This document shows positions 45,901-54,610 of a stretch of DNA of 64,000 nt, in pieces (the stretch's first letter is position 1; each line of letters opens with the position of its first letter). The stretch is from PRS1 sp965250265 (lineage in GTDB: Bacteria > Bacteroidota > Bacteroidia > Flavobacteriales > Flavobacteriaceae), in NCBI GenBank assembly GCA_965250265.1, contig CBDFNO010000013.1, forward strand, positions 248,001-312,000, given 5' to 3'. The translations under genes and the position numbers were made by a program. The notes under the pieces were generated by a model. That model ran no database searches. It saw only the letters and a list, made by a program, of their open reading frames with translations, and had not been told where the DNA came from.

Positions 45901-46983
45901 TTAATCCATATCAAAACGTACGCCTAAAGAAATGTTGTTTTGGTCAACAACTTGATCTTTAAAAATTGGAGATAGATCATATTTTACATATAATGCAGTG
46001 TCACCAATAGCAACATAACCACTTAAGCCATAAACCAAATTGCTCGTATTATAATTGCGCTTCATTTTATCTTTAATTCGGTTGCCATCTGCTTTATATT
46101 TTAGCTTTTGACGTGTCCCAATATTAAATCCTGCATAAGCTCCAATTCCAATTTTAAATTGCTTGTGTGTAGAATATCTAAAGTAAGTATCTCTTTCATA
46201 TTTTTTAGATGGTCCAAATTCAAAATGAATAGGAATAACTAGATTAGTAATAGTTAATTTAGATTTGCTTAAATCATATTGAAATTCTTCAAGAGTAGTT
46301 TGGTTGCCTTGTGATACAAAATATTTGTTATCGCTAGGCTTTAATCCATTAATTTGAAATGAATAACCGTACTTAAATCTCAAAAAGTTAGAGTTTTTAA
46401 ATACTCTTGTTTTCCATGCCCAGCCGATTTCGAAAAAACGAGAGCCTCTAAATTTATATGGTGAATCGTCCAGTTTTTCTCCTTCAACTATGGCATTATT
46501 TAATCCAAAAGCTAAAACCAAATCGCTTGTAGTGCGTCTATCGTATTTTCTGGGTCTTCGATTTCTTTTATTGCCGAAGTAAAAAATGTTATCATTATCA
46601 ATACTTCTTCCTAAACGAAGTGTGAAACTATTATCGTCATCATCTTCAGAAAATGTACTACTGTCATTACGTTCTAAAAGTGCAATTTTATTATTAATAA
46701 TAGCAATACGATTTTCTATATTTAAAGCACGTTTTTTAGCAACTTCCTTCTTTAATCGGTTAGCTTCAGTTTGTGAAATTTCACCTTTATCCAAACGTTG
46801 ATTAATCGCTTCGACCTCAGCTTTTAAAAGTTCCCGCTCCTCTGCTTTAATAGATTCCTTTGCTTTTTTTAGAGTTTCAATTCTATACGTATTTGTAGTG
46901 TTTTGAATTGTGTCTTGTGCATTGGCTTGGATAACACAAAACCCTAAGATGATTAGTACTAAATATTTGGTAATAGTTTGCAT
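45901..46983 (-). CDS. Outer-membrane beta-barrel protein of the sigma-factor operon
   Basis: 360-residue exported protein. It has a signal peptide (ending near QANAQ), a charged coiled coil (about 35-110, rich in Glu, Lys and Ala), a short acidic linker, and a C-terminal region of alternating hydrophobic strands (about 120-360) typical of small barrels. It ends in an aromatic-containing strand (NISLGVRFDMD). It is third in the order ECF sigma, anti-sigma, barrel, a grouping I know from other flavobacteria. A surface-stress role is inferred only from that context. Confidence 0.75.
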   Translation of the reverse strand: MQTITKYLVLIILGFCVIQANAQDTIQNTTNTYRIETLKKAKESIKAEERELLKAEVEAINQRLDKGEISQTEANRLKKEVAKKRALNIENRIAIINNKIALLERNDSSTFSEDDDDNSFTLRLGRSIDNDNIFYFGNKRNRRPRKYDRRTTSDLVLAFGLNNAIVEGEKLDDSPYKFRGSRFFEIGWAWKTRVFKNSNFLRFKYGYSFQINGLKPSDNKYFVSQGNQTTLEEFQYDLSKSKLTITNLVIPIHFEFGPSKKYERDTYFRYSTHKQFKIGIGAYAGFNIGTRQKLKYKADGNRIKDKMKRNYNTSNLVYGLSGYVAIGDTALYVKYDLSPIFKDQVVDQNNISLGVRFDMD

Positions 46984-47020
46984 AATTGTTCGTTTTTGAT
47001 TTATGATTAATTGATGATTT

Positions 47021-47815
47021 TTAGTTATTACGTTCAGTAACTGTTGTCTTTACATAGTGGTAACCCGATTTTATTGCTTTAAAAGCACGATCTCTAAAGG
47101 ATTGCTCTAAGTCTGCTTCAACGTCTTGAAGCAATGCATTGGCATCCACCTTTTTGGTGCTTTCATTATATAATTTGTGTAACGCAATGTCTCTCTGTGC
47201 CTGATCTAGAAGTGCATTGATCTCAGCATCACTAACTGTACTATTAGCTTTTTTAAGTTCCTGTACTTGTGAAACTACTTCCTGAAGTTTTAAGTCTTCA
47301 AAGCTTAGTTTAGCTTCAGCTTTACTACTATTCTCAATTATTTCATTAGGATTTTCAAACTTAACCTGAGCCATAGTACCATTGTTATCTTCTTCTTCTT
47401 TAATAAGTTCTTGCTGTTTTTGATGCATTAGTGTTTTTAATTCTGATGCTTTATTAGACGTATTCTTATTTGTTTTTAAAGTTTCTTTTTTGTCTTTAGG
47501 TTTATCTAAAACAACTTCTTTGCTTATTTCATTAGAAATATTAGAATCACTTTTGTTAGGAATTTTTGTGTCTTCAACATCAACTATATTTTGTTCTATT
47601 GAGTTATCATCTCTTTTATTAAAAAATACTGAAGCTACAATTAAAATACCTGCAAAACTTGCGGCAATACTAAACCACCAGAAGGTTTTGTTATCTTTTT
47701 TTACTTTGTTAGTTTCTAATTTGTTGCTTAGTTTTTCCCAAGCATTCTTACTTGGCTGCAACTTACGTTGCTCTAACTTCTCTTTTAAATTGTCTTCAAA
47801 CTTAATTGGTGCCAT
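47021..47815 (-). CDS. Probable membrane anti-sigma factor
   Basis: 264-residue bitopic protein: a cytoplasmic N-terminus (1-44, FEDNLKEKLEQRKLQPSKNAWEKL), one membrane helix (45-65) and a long charged periplasmic part with coiled-coil character. Its start overlaps the ECF sigma gene stop by 14 nt, a classic sigma/anti-sigma coupling. It has no ZAS zinc motif, so it belongs to the less conserved Bacteroidota anti-sigma type. Function is assigned from context plus topology. Confidence 0.75.
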   Translation of the reverse strand: MAPIKFEDNLKEKLEQRKLQPSKNAWEKLSNKLETNKVKKDNKTFWWFSIAASFAGILIVASVFFNKRDDNSIEQNIVDVEDTKIPNKSDSNISNEISKEVVLDKPKDKKETLKTNKNTSNKASELKTLMHQKQQELIKEEEDNNGTMAQVKFENPNEIIENSSKAEAKLSFEDLKLQEVVSQVQELKKANSTVSDAEINALLDQAQRDIALHKLYNESTKKVDANALLQDVEADLEQSFRDRAFKAIKSGYHYVKTTVTERNN

Positions 47816-48377
47816 TGCTTGTTTTATTTAATGTATTCAATTGTTGTTGTAATAATTTACGAGCTTTAAATAGCTGAGACTTTGATGTACCTTCAGTTAT
47901 GTTTAATAAATTTGCTATTTCACTATGTTTATATCCTTCTAAGGCAAACATTACAAATACCATTCGATAACCTTCAGGAAGATTGTCTATTAAAAGCTGG
48001 ATTTCTTCAACTTCCATTTCGGTTTTTATGTTGTTTGCAACTTCATCGTAAACCTCAATGTCTTCAGTAAAAAATTCTACTTTTTTTTGTTGACGTAAAA
48101 ATGAAATAGATTCTCTTATCATAATACGTCGTATCCAACCTTCAAAACTGCCTTCCTGTTTAAAGCCCTTTAATTTGGTAAAGACTTTAAAAAACCCATT
48201 AAGCATTACCTCTTCGGCATGTTGCGCATCGCTTATATAATATCGGCAAACACTCAACATTTTTGGTGCATACAACTCATACAAAATGCGTTGTGCTTCA
48301 CGATGGTTTTGCTTGGCCTTTTTTATGAGCTGCGCTTCGTTTTTGTACAGTTGAATAACTTTCAAAAGAGGGTTCAT
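47802..48377 (-). CDS. ECF-type RNA polymerase sigma factor
   Basis: 191-residue sigma-70 family factor with region 2 (about 28-95, YELYAPKMLSVCRYYISDAQHAEEVMLNGFFKVF) and region 4 (about 125-180, LPEGYRMVFVMFALEGYKHSEIANLLNITEGTSKSQLFKARKLL). There is no region 1 or 3. It overlaps the anti-sigma gene. The first five residues (MNPLL) precede the usual start; an alternative start just downstream cannot be excluded. The 235-nt intergenic stretch upstream holds AT-rich sequence with no clear promoter or RNA gene. Confidence 0.92.
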   Translation of the reverse strand: MNPLLKVIQLYKNEAQLIKKAKQNHREAQRILYELYAPKMLSVCRYYISDAQHAEEVMLNGFFKVFTKLKGFKQEGSFEGWIRRIMIRESISFLRQQKKVEFFTEDIEVYDEVANNIKTEMEVEEIQLLIDNLPEGYRMVFVMFALEGYKHSEIANLLNITEGTSKSQLFKARKLLQQQLNTLNKTSNGTN

Positions 48378-48612
48378 TTTAATACCAAATAAAATTCAAT
48401 ATAACGAGTTCTATTGTTTCTTTTTTAATTTCTATACGTTAAAAAATAAAACCGTAACTAAAGCTATACTTTGATTTTTTGTCTTCATAAATCAAAAAAT
48501 AAATAAATCTCACTTTTCGTAATATTAAAATTTACTTGGTATGATCTTCTATTTATAAAGACGCAAAAGTTGTGCTAAAGGTTGCCTGTGATTAAAATAA
48601 TTTTAGAATTTC

Positions 48613-49590
48613 CTATTTTTTACGCTCAATAACATAATTTACCATAAGTTGGAGAGAAGCTCTATATTCTGATTCAGGATAGTCTTGTAGCATATGTAAT
48701 GCTTGAGTTTGATATGCTTTCATCTTATTTACCGCATATTCTAATCCACCATTTTGTTTTACAAAGGCAATCACTTCTTTTACACGTTTTTTATCTCTAT
48801 TATGATTTTTAATAGAATTAATCAACCAGCTTTTTTCTTTCACAGTACAGTTATTAAGCACATGAATAAGTGGCAAAGTCATTTTTTGTTCTTTAATATC
48901 TATTCCTGTTGGTTTACCTATTTTGGCGCTTCCATAATCGAATAAATCATCTTTAATCTGAAATGCCAAACCTATAAGTTCACCAAATTTACGCATGGTT
49001 TCTACATCTTGAGATTCGGGTTTTACAGATGCAGCTCCAAGGCTGCAACAAGCAGCAATAAGTGTCGCTGTTTTTTGACGAATAATTTCGTAATACACCT
49101 CTTCGGTAATGTCTAACTTTCGTGCCTTTTCTATTTGTAATAATTCGCCTTCACTCATTTCACGTACAGCTATGGAAATAATTCTGAGTAAATCGAAATC
49201 ACCATTGTCTATAGATAATAATAATCCTTTAGAAAGTAAATAATCACCAACCAAGACTGCAATTTTATTTTTCCAAAGCGCATTTATAGAAAAAAATCCA
49301 CGGCGACGATTACTATCATCTACAACATCGTCATGCACTAAAGTGGCCGTATGAATTAATTCTATTACCGAAGCACCTCTATATGTCCGGTCATTAACCT
49401 CGCCATTAGCAACCATTTTAGATACTAAAAATACGAACATAGGTCGCATTTGTTTGCCTTTACGATTTACAATATAATGAGTGATCCTGTTAAGTAAAGC
49501 CACTTTAGAGGACATTGAGATGAGAAACTTTTGCTCGAAAAGTTCCATCTCGAAAGCGATGGGTTGTTTTATTTGTTCTACAATTTTCAC
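48613..49590 (-). CDS. Polyprenyl diphosphate synthase (trans, long chain)
   Basis: 325-residue all-alpha isoprenyl synthase that extends FPP with IPP units to make the quinone side chain. Both aspartate-rich motifs are intact: HDDVVDD (86-92) and IKDDLFDYG near residue 215. GKQMRPMFVF is the substrate-binding region. It is probably an octaprenyl- or heptaprenyl-type IspB, but chain length cannot be fixed by eye. In many flavobacteria it lies close to rlmN; here several genes come between. Confidence 0.92.
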   Translation of the reverse strand: MKIVEQIKQPIAFEMELFEQKFLISMSSKVALLNRITHYIVNRKGKQMRPMFVFLVSKMVANGEVNDRTYRGASVIELIHTATLVHDDVVDDSNRRRGFFSINALWKNKIAVLVGDYLLSKGLLLSIDNGDFDLLRIISIAVREMSEGELLQIEKARKLDITEEVYYEIIRQKTATLIAACCSLGAASVKPESQDVETMRKFGELIGLAFQIKDDLFDYGSAKIGKPTGIDIKEQKMTLPLIHVLNNCTVKEKSWLINSIKNHNRDKKRVKEVIAFVKQNGGLEYAVNKMKAYQTQALHMLQDYPESEYRASLQLMVNYVIERKK

Positions 49591-49617
49591 AAGAAACTAC
49601 GGCTGTAAATAAGATGA

Positions 49618-49625
49618 CAAACCTA
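49618..49625 (-). promoter_or_regulatory. Candidate -7 box for the polyprenyl synthase gene
   Basis: Minus-strand TAGGTTTG, an exact TAnnTTTG match, 27 nt before the ATG; no clear -33 TTTG. Confidence 0.4.
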
Positions 49626-49666
49626 CTAAAAATGCTTGTGAAATGCTATTATTTGGCAGGGACAAA

Positions 49667-52270
49667 TTAGACCTTATTTCTGTATAAAGATTTATCCACA
49701 CAGGCTGACATTTGTTTTGTATTCATAGAAACATCAATAAAAGAGACCACTTTATTAACAACTGTATTGGTATTATTTAAAGCATCTTTATAATCTATAT
49801 AAATGAGTTCTACTCCAGGCTCTTTATTTTTCCAGGTTTCTACTAAAGATAATTGCCTTTTATACGCTTCGAAAAGCCGAAGCGGTAAAGCATCGGGATC
49901 TTTACCTCTCATTTTTTGCTGTGATTTTACAATTTCTGTGAGGTCTCTATTCATAAAAATAACTTTATAACGATATTTAGGGCTTAAAAATTTAAGTAAT
50001 GGCGCCACTACTTTAACCGATTTATCTTGAGCTAACTCCAGCCAGGAATTATCTTTATGTATTGACATTACTGGATTGTATTCAAAATACCCTTTGGGGT
50101 TAGAAATATCTGCTTCACGATTATTATCGGTTAACACTTCTATCCCTCCTTTATCAAGCATTTGCATCATTAATGAGGTGCCAGACCTTGGTAGACCAGA
50201 GACGATAACAATTTGTTCTTTACGATATTTAAATGCACTTTTATCTTTATAATCTATAGTTGCTGAAAAATTCTCTTCTATATTTTCTATCGCCTTTTCT
50301 GCTCTATGGTGTGTTTTTGGTTTTAGGCTAGCAGCCGTTTCAAAAGCTATTTTAGCATTTTTTAAATCTCCTAATTTCTCTAAAGCTTCTCCAAGTGTAT
50401 AATGTGCTTCAGGAAAATATTTAACCAATTCTATACTTGTCAACGCGTGCTCTGCTGCTGCTTCATGGTCTTCCAAACGTAATAAGGTAACAGCTAATGC
50501 CTGATGGAATTTTGCTTTATCAATTTCGAAATCCAAAGCTTTTTCAAAAGCTGCTTTCGCCTCTTTATAATTATTAAGCTGCATGTAAATCTTACCTATT
50601 TGATACCAAACTTCAGAATTAGGTTTATTATCTTTTGCTTTGTTCAATACTTTTAATGCTTGTTGAACTTTTCCTTTGCCTAATAGAATTTTAGACTCGG
50701 CAAAATAGGTATTGATCTCAAATTTTTTATCTCTCGTTCTTAATTGATTGAGATAATTTTCTGCATTTTTATAATCGTTTTCTGCTAAACTAATAGATAG
50801 CAAATCCATATAGTATGGAATTATGTCAATAACTGAATCACCAATTTTAATATTTTGTTTTTTAAAATTTTCTTTATTTTCTCCTTCAATATCACTTTCT
50901 TGATAAGTAGGAAAAGTTTCATTTATAAGTACTAACAATATCTCTTTAGAACGTTCATAATCTTTTTTACCCAAATATACTCGAGCCAAATTATGTTTTA
51001 AATCACACTTAGTTTTAAGAATAGCTATTTCAATTTTTTCATCTGGACGTTCTATATAACCTAATTCTACCAGCTGATCCATAGTTTCTTGGTCACTTAA
51101 TTGGTCTGTCTCATTTACATTTTTATGCTGCCCAAAATCACCTTCCAGGTTTTCCCAACTCTCTATATATTTTGGTTTGGCCTGCTTTTCGAAAATATCA
51201 AGTGCAACTGTGCCATCCATATCTCTGCCAATTGGTAAATTAAACATGTGGAGTATTGTTGGAGCAATATCAATTAAACCCAATCCAAATACTTTTTCAT
51301 TGCGTTTTATATTTGGTCCAGCAGCTACAAAAATTCCAAACTGTCGATGCTCTAAAGCAGGTGCGGCTGGATATTTTGGCATTTTTAAAATACGTCTATG
51401 ACCAGACTCAAATCCATGATCGGACATCACAATGATTGTTGTGTCATCATCTACCAATTCCATAGTTCGCTCCAACATCATATCTTGAAAACGATACGAG
51501 CTTTTAACCGCATCCTTATAAACTTCAAACATATTTTGGGGTATTGCCCTTTGTTTAGGCGGATGAAATTTCATGAAAGCATGGCAAAAATGATCTATTA
51601 AATCATAATACACAGCCATAAAATCCCACTCGGTTGTACGCATTACATTTGTAGCTGCGCAATGTACAGATACGTTCTCTGCCATAATTTTTGCAAAGGA
51701 TTGCAAGCCTTTATCTTTTTCCTGATCTATCTCTTTGGCTTTTGGAATAAAAGGTAAAATATGTGCTTCTGTAATTTCATGTGGGAATAGTCTTAAGTTT
51801 CTTAATTCCTTCAATAACGAATCAGGATGAATTGTTCCTTTTAAAATTGGATTTTTTGCTTTAGGGTCTTTTTTTACTTTCTGAAATTTATCGGTTACTA
51901 CAACGCCATTTATGGGTTCGGCAGGATGACTTGGCCACCAACCTACTAAATTACTTTTATATCCTTCATGGTGTAAAATATTCCAAATAGCTTTTGACTT
52001 TCTAGAGTTTACAGTTACAGGTCGTATGCCTTTCATATTGGGTAACAACTCAATAAAACCTAACACACCATGCTTGTCTGGAGTTTTTCCGGTAGCTACC
52101 GTGGACCATAACATTGGTGAATAGGGTGGATTCATGGTACTCATATTACCATAAACACCTTTATCAATCAGTTTTTTTAAAGCTGGCATTTGTCCTTTTG
52201 CTAATAAAGGGCCAATAATTTTCCAGTCGGCAGCATCCCACCCTATAAGTAGTACTTTTGGTTTTTTCAT
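49667..52270 (-). CDS. Three-domain fusion: type I phosphodiesterase / TPR / sulfotransferase
   Basis: 867-residue protein without a signal peptide. Residues 1-370 form an alkaline-phosphatase-superfamily phosphodiesterase: Asp12 in IGWDAADW, nucleophile region NPPYSPMLWSTVATG (Ser51 probable), Asp223 and His227 in YYDLIDHFCH, and Asp284-His285 in MSDHGFESGH. Residues about 415-655 are tetratricopeptide repeats. Residues 685-867 are a sulfotransferase with PAPS 5'-phosphosulfate loop SGLPRSGTS (691-699) and a 3'-phosphate segment MNRDLTEIVKS. It could both hydrolyse and transfer sulfate or phosphate groups. It is preceded by a 92-nt leader element shared with queA. Confidence 0.88.
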   Translation of the reverse strand: MKKPKVLLIGWDAADWKIIGPLLAKGQMPALKKLIDKGVYGNMSTMNPPYSPMLWSTVATGKTPDKHGVLGFIELLPNMKGIRPVTVNSRKSKAIWNILHHEGYKSNLVGWWPSHPAEPINGVVVTDKFQKVKKDPKAKNPILKGTIHPDSLLKELRNLRLFPHEITEAHILPFIPKAKEIDQEKDKGLQSFAKIMAENVSVHCAATNVMRTTEWDFMAVYYDLIDHFCHAFMKFHPPKQRAIPQNMFEVYKDAVKSSYRFQDMMLERTMELVDDDTTIIVMSDHGFESGHRRILKMPKYPAAPALEHRQFGIFVAAGPNIKRNEKVFGLGLIDIAPTILHMFNLPIGRDMDGTVALDIFEKQAKPKYIESWENLEGDFGQHKNVNETDQLSDQETMDQLVELGYIERPDEKIEIAILKTKCDLKHNLARVYLGKKDYERSKEILLVLINETFPTYQESDIEGENKENFKKQNIKIGDSVIDIIPYYMDLLSISLAENDYKNAENYLNQLRTRDKKFEINTYFAESKILLGKGKVQQALKVLNKAKDNKPNSEVWYQIGKIYMQLNNYKEAKAAFEKALDFEIDKAKFHQALAVTLLRLEDHEAAAEHALTSIELVKYFPEAHYTLGEALEKLGDLKNAKIAFETAASLKPKTHHRAEKAIENIEENFSATIDYKDKSAFKYRKEQIVIVSGLPRSGTSLMMQMLDKGGIEVLTDNNREADISNPKGYFEYNPVMSIHKDNSWLELAQDKSVKVVAPLLKFLSPKYRYKVIFMNRDLTEIVKSQQKMRGKDPDALPLRLFEAYKRQLSLVETWKNKEPGVELIYIDYKDALNNTNTVVNKVVSFIDVSMNTKQMSACVDKSLYRNKV

Positions 52271-52362
52271 GTGTCTATAATTATTTTATTAAATCGGTCA
52301 CATGCTGTTCGCTATTAGTAATTTCCTTAAGTGATAAACTTTTTAACATGCTCGTTTCATTT
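52271..52362 (-). promoter_or_regulatory. Leader element copy 1, upstream of the phosphodiesterase-sulfotransferase gene
   Basis: 92-nt element that abuts the start codon. Its distal 67 nt match the queA leader copy at 57654-57720 with 58 identities and no gap; 8 of the 9 differences are transitions. The first 24 nt (plus strand 52296-52319) are identical. The last 10 nt before the ATG are also similar (8 of 10). An outer stem CATGTT/AGCATG (one wobble) is possible. It encodes a 22-codon frame. Confidence 0.7.
52281..52349 (-). CDS. Putative 22-residue leader peptide, copy 1
   Basis: ATG to TAA frame of pattern MLKxLSLKxxTNSEQHVT followed by four variable residues. The copy before queA has the same length, start, stop and 10-nt distance to the next gene. 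Of eight differing codons in the shared 18, five are synonymous, which suggests translation. A 5-codon frame (Met-Lys-Arg-Ala-Cys) overlaps its start in both copies. It may be a leader peptide for translational control; it could also be an accident within a conserved RNA element. Confidence 0.4.
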   Translation of the reverse strand: MLKSLSLKEITNSEQHVTDLIK

Positions 52363-52509
52363 AGAATCTTTTTTAATAGATTCTTGTTTTACTTTTCGCC
52401 AAGCTCGTAAACCAATATCGCCAAAAGCCAATAAACCTAAAGAGCCTTCTTTTGTAACATTGTAGATAGTATTGCCGATTTTATTAGTATTGTTTGAAGC
52501 TATTTTCAT
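52357..52509 (-). CDS. Putative 50-residue small protein upstream of the fusion gene
   Basis: Open frame starting MKIASNNTNKIGNTIYNVTK and continuing through GSLGLLAFGDIGLRAWRKVK to a Lys-rich end. It has a balanced composition, an amphipathic Gly/Leu centre and a basic tail. Its TGA stop overlaps the edge of leader element copy 1. It is on the same strand as the phosphodiesterase-sulfotransferase gene and would share its transcript. I do not recognise a family; it may bind a membrane or be part of the leader system. Confidence 0.5.
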   Translation of the reverse strand: MKIASNNTNKIGNTIYNVTKEGSLGLLAFGDIGLRAWRKVKQESIKKDSK

Positions 52510-52608
52510 TTTAAAGTTGCATAATTATTTTATAATCAATAAATTAGTTGCTAAATATAATTTGATTGTATCGTACAGCAAAATAATATTAATTAATTCT
52601 TCCAAAAT

Positions 52609-53415
52609 ATGAAAAAAATTACTTCTCAAAAATTGTCGAAACGACTTGCAAAATATGGAGCTTTATCTGTTGCCATAGCTGGTGTTGCTGATGCAAGTGG
52701 TCAAATAGTTCATACTCCAAATGTTGATTTTGTGGGAACACTACTTAGCTCTTTGGTTATTGATTTTGATGGAGATACAGTGGATGATGTTGTCGTTCTT
52801 CAAACTAATTTTCCTGCTGGAAGTATTTACATTGAACTTATGAGAGCGGAAGCTTTTGCAAGTAATGGAATAGCAGCAAATGTTGTAGGAAATTATACTT
52901 ATGGAGTAAATGTTCCTTATGGGTCAGCTATTGGTGCTAGTACTACTGTTGCATCTTTTGGAGATATGTGTCAAGCAGCTGGATATACTAATAGTCAATT
53001 TTGTGGAACTACAGGAGATGGATACATTGGAGTTTCTTTTGATATATCTGGAAGCACACACTATGGTTGGGTGAGAATAGCTCCAGGATCTAGTAGTACA
53101 AATTTTACTGTTCTGGATTATGCTTATGAAAGTTCTCCAGATACGTCAATAAATGCTGGCCAAACATTAGGTATTGAAGACAATGAATTAAATAAAATTA
53201 AAATTGTTGCTTTAAATAAGAGTATCGCTTTGTTTAATTTACCGCAATCTACAAATTATAGATTGTTTTCTATAACCGGAAAATCTGTTTTAGATGGTAA
53301 AATTAGTAATAACACTCATGTAATAGAAGCTAATACGTTAGCAACTGGTGTTTATATTATAGAATTAGAAGATGCAGATGCTAATGCTGTAATTAGAAAA
53401 AAGATCGTTTTATAA
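52609..53415 (+). CDS. T9SS type A cargo protein, tandem paralogue 1
   Basis: 268-residue exported protein. The basic N-terminus (KKITSQKLSKRLAKYGALS) leads to a signal ending near ASGQ. The centre has an FDGDTVDD calcium-loop-like motif and the pattern HYGWVRIAPG...VLDYAYESSP...INAGQ. The last 75 residues are a type IX secretion C-terminal domain (LFSITGKSVLDGKI, LATGVYIIELE, IRKKIVL). It is probably transported across the outer membrane by T9SS, trimmed and attached to the surface. First of three tandem relatives; ligand unknown. Confidence 0.85.
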   Translation: MKKITSQKLSKRLAKYGALSVAIAGVADASGQIVHTPNVDFVGTLLSSLVIDFDGDTVDDVVVLQTNFPAGSIYIELMRAEAFASNGIAANVVGNYTYGVNVPYGSAIGASTTVASFGDMCQAAGYTNSQFCGTTGDGYIGVSFDISGSTHYGWVRIAPGSSSTNFTVLDYAYESSPDTSINAGQTLGIEDNELNKIKIVALNKSIALFNLPQSTNYRLFSITGKSVLDGKISNNTHVIEANTLATGVYIIELEDADANAVIRKKIVL

Positions 53416-53430
53416 ATTTATAAAATTTAA

Positions 53431-53462
53431 AAAAAGAGCTGCAAACTGTAGCTCTTTTTTTT
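53431..53462 (+). terminator. Terminator after T9SS paralogue 1
   Basis: An 8-bp stem AGAGCTGC / GTAGCTCT (one wobble), loop AAACT, then a run of T. Its stem closely resembles that of the terminator after paralogue 2, consistent with tandem duplication. Confidence 0.85.
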
Positions 53463-53593
53463 GTATGAATTCTTTTTTTGGAGTATTTAAACGTTTTAAT
53501 TATAGATTTTATATATAATATTTGGTATTTTTATTTTAAAATAAATAACTTGTCGATTATCAAAGAACGAATTTATCTTAATGCTATACTCTT

Positions 53594-54418
53594 ATGAAAA
53601 AAGCTACTCCTCAAAAATTTTCTAAACGTTTAGTAAAATATAGTGCCCTTTCTGTAGCCTTGGCTGGTCTTACCGACGTTGCAGGACAAATTAACTATAC
53701 GGATGTTGACCCTGACATGGGCCCTTTAATTTTTCAGTTAGATTTGGATGGTGGAGGTATAGTTGATTATAATATTATCGAAAGCGGGGGTAATGTACAA
53801 ATCATTCCTGGAGCTGGAAATGGGGTAATTGCATCATACGTACATTTAGGCGGTCCTCCAAGTAACAGATATATTTATCCTTTTGCTTTAAGCTTTAATG
53901 ACCCCATAAACAGTACCAATTCTAATTGGAGTAGTGCATATGTTCAATTTATGAGATTATATAATGGGAGTTGTTCCGGTAACTCTAATTGGTGTGGTGT
54001 TAATGACAAATATTTGGGTCTTAAATTTAATATTGGGACTGACACTCACTATGGCTGGGCCAGACTTAGAGTTGACAGTTCCACAAGTTATGTGATCAAG
54101 GATTATGCTTATAATGCAACACAAACAATACCAGGTCAAGGAGATCCAATTAATGCTGGACAAACAACATTAGGTCTTCAAGATAATGAATTGTCTAAAA
54201 TTAAAATAGTAGCTTTAAACAAGAGTATTACTTTATTTAACTTACCACAGCAAACAAATTACAGATTGTTTTCTTTAACAGGTCAATCAGTATTAGATGG
54301 TAAAATTACCAATAACACTTATGTTATAGAAGCTAATACTTTAGCAACTGGTGTTTATATTATAGAATTAGAAGATGCAGATTCTAATGCTGTAATTAGA
54401 AAAAAGATCGTGTTATAA
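53594..54418 (+). CDS. T9SS type A cargo protein, tandem paralogue 2
   Basis: 274-residue exported protein related to the genes on both sides. The N-terminus (KKATPQKFSKRLVKYSALS) and the last 75 residues nearly match paralogue 1, while the central 120 residues differ more. The repeated features LDLDGGGIVDYN and HYGWARLRVD...VIKDYAYNAT...INAGQ are kept. The C-terminal domain (LFSLTGQSVLDGKI, IRKKIVL) marks it as T9SS cargo. It has its own terminator, so the trio are probably expressed separately. Binding partner unknown. Confidence 0.85.
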   Translation: MKKATPQKFSKRLVKYSALSVALAGLTDVAGQINYTDVDPDMGPLIFQLDLDGGGIVDYNIIESGGNVQIIPGAGNGVIASYVHLGGPPSNRYIYPFALSFNDPINSTNSNWSSAYVQFMRLYNGSCSGNSNWCGVNDKYLGLKFNIGTDTHYGWARLRVDSSTSYVIKDYAYNATQTIPGQGDPINAGQTTLGLQDNELSKIKIVALNKSITLFNLPQQTNYRLFSLTGQSVLDGKITNNTYVIEANTLATGVYIIELEDADSNAVIRKKIVL

Positions 54419-54439
54419 AATATAAAAATAGTAATAAAA

Positions 54440-54466
54440 AAGAGCTACAAATTGTAGCTCTTTTTT
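54440..54466 (+). terminator. Terminator after T9SS paralogue 2
   Basis: A perfect 8-bp stem AGAGCTAC / GTAGCTCT, loop AAATT, then T6. Confidence 0.87.
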
Positions 54467-54610
54467 ATTTGATAACTTTCAATACTTTAATTAATACTAC
54501 TTTAACCTATTTAATATCAAAGCTATGCTTCTATTTATTTTAAATAAATTAGCCATTAATTATAATTTTCTTATTTTTAATAAATATATTTTTACCTAAA
54601 TCTAGATATT

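Noticed and set aside
48470..48510. AT-rich inverted repeat upstream of the ECF sigma gene
   Set aside because: ATTTTTTG/CAAAAAAT pairing is expected by chance in sequence this rich in A and T.
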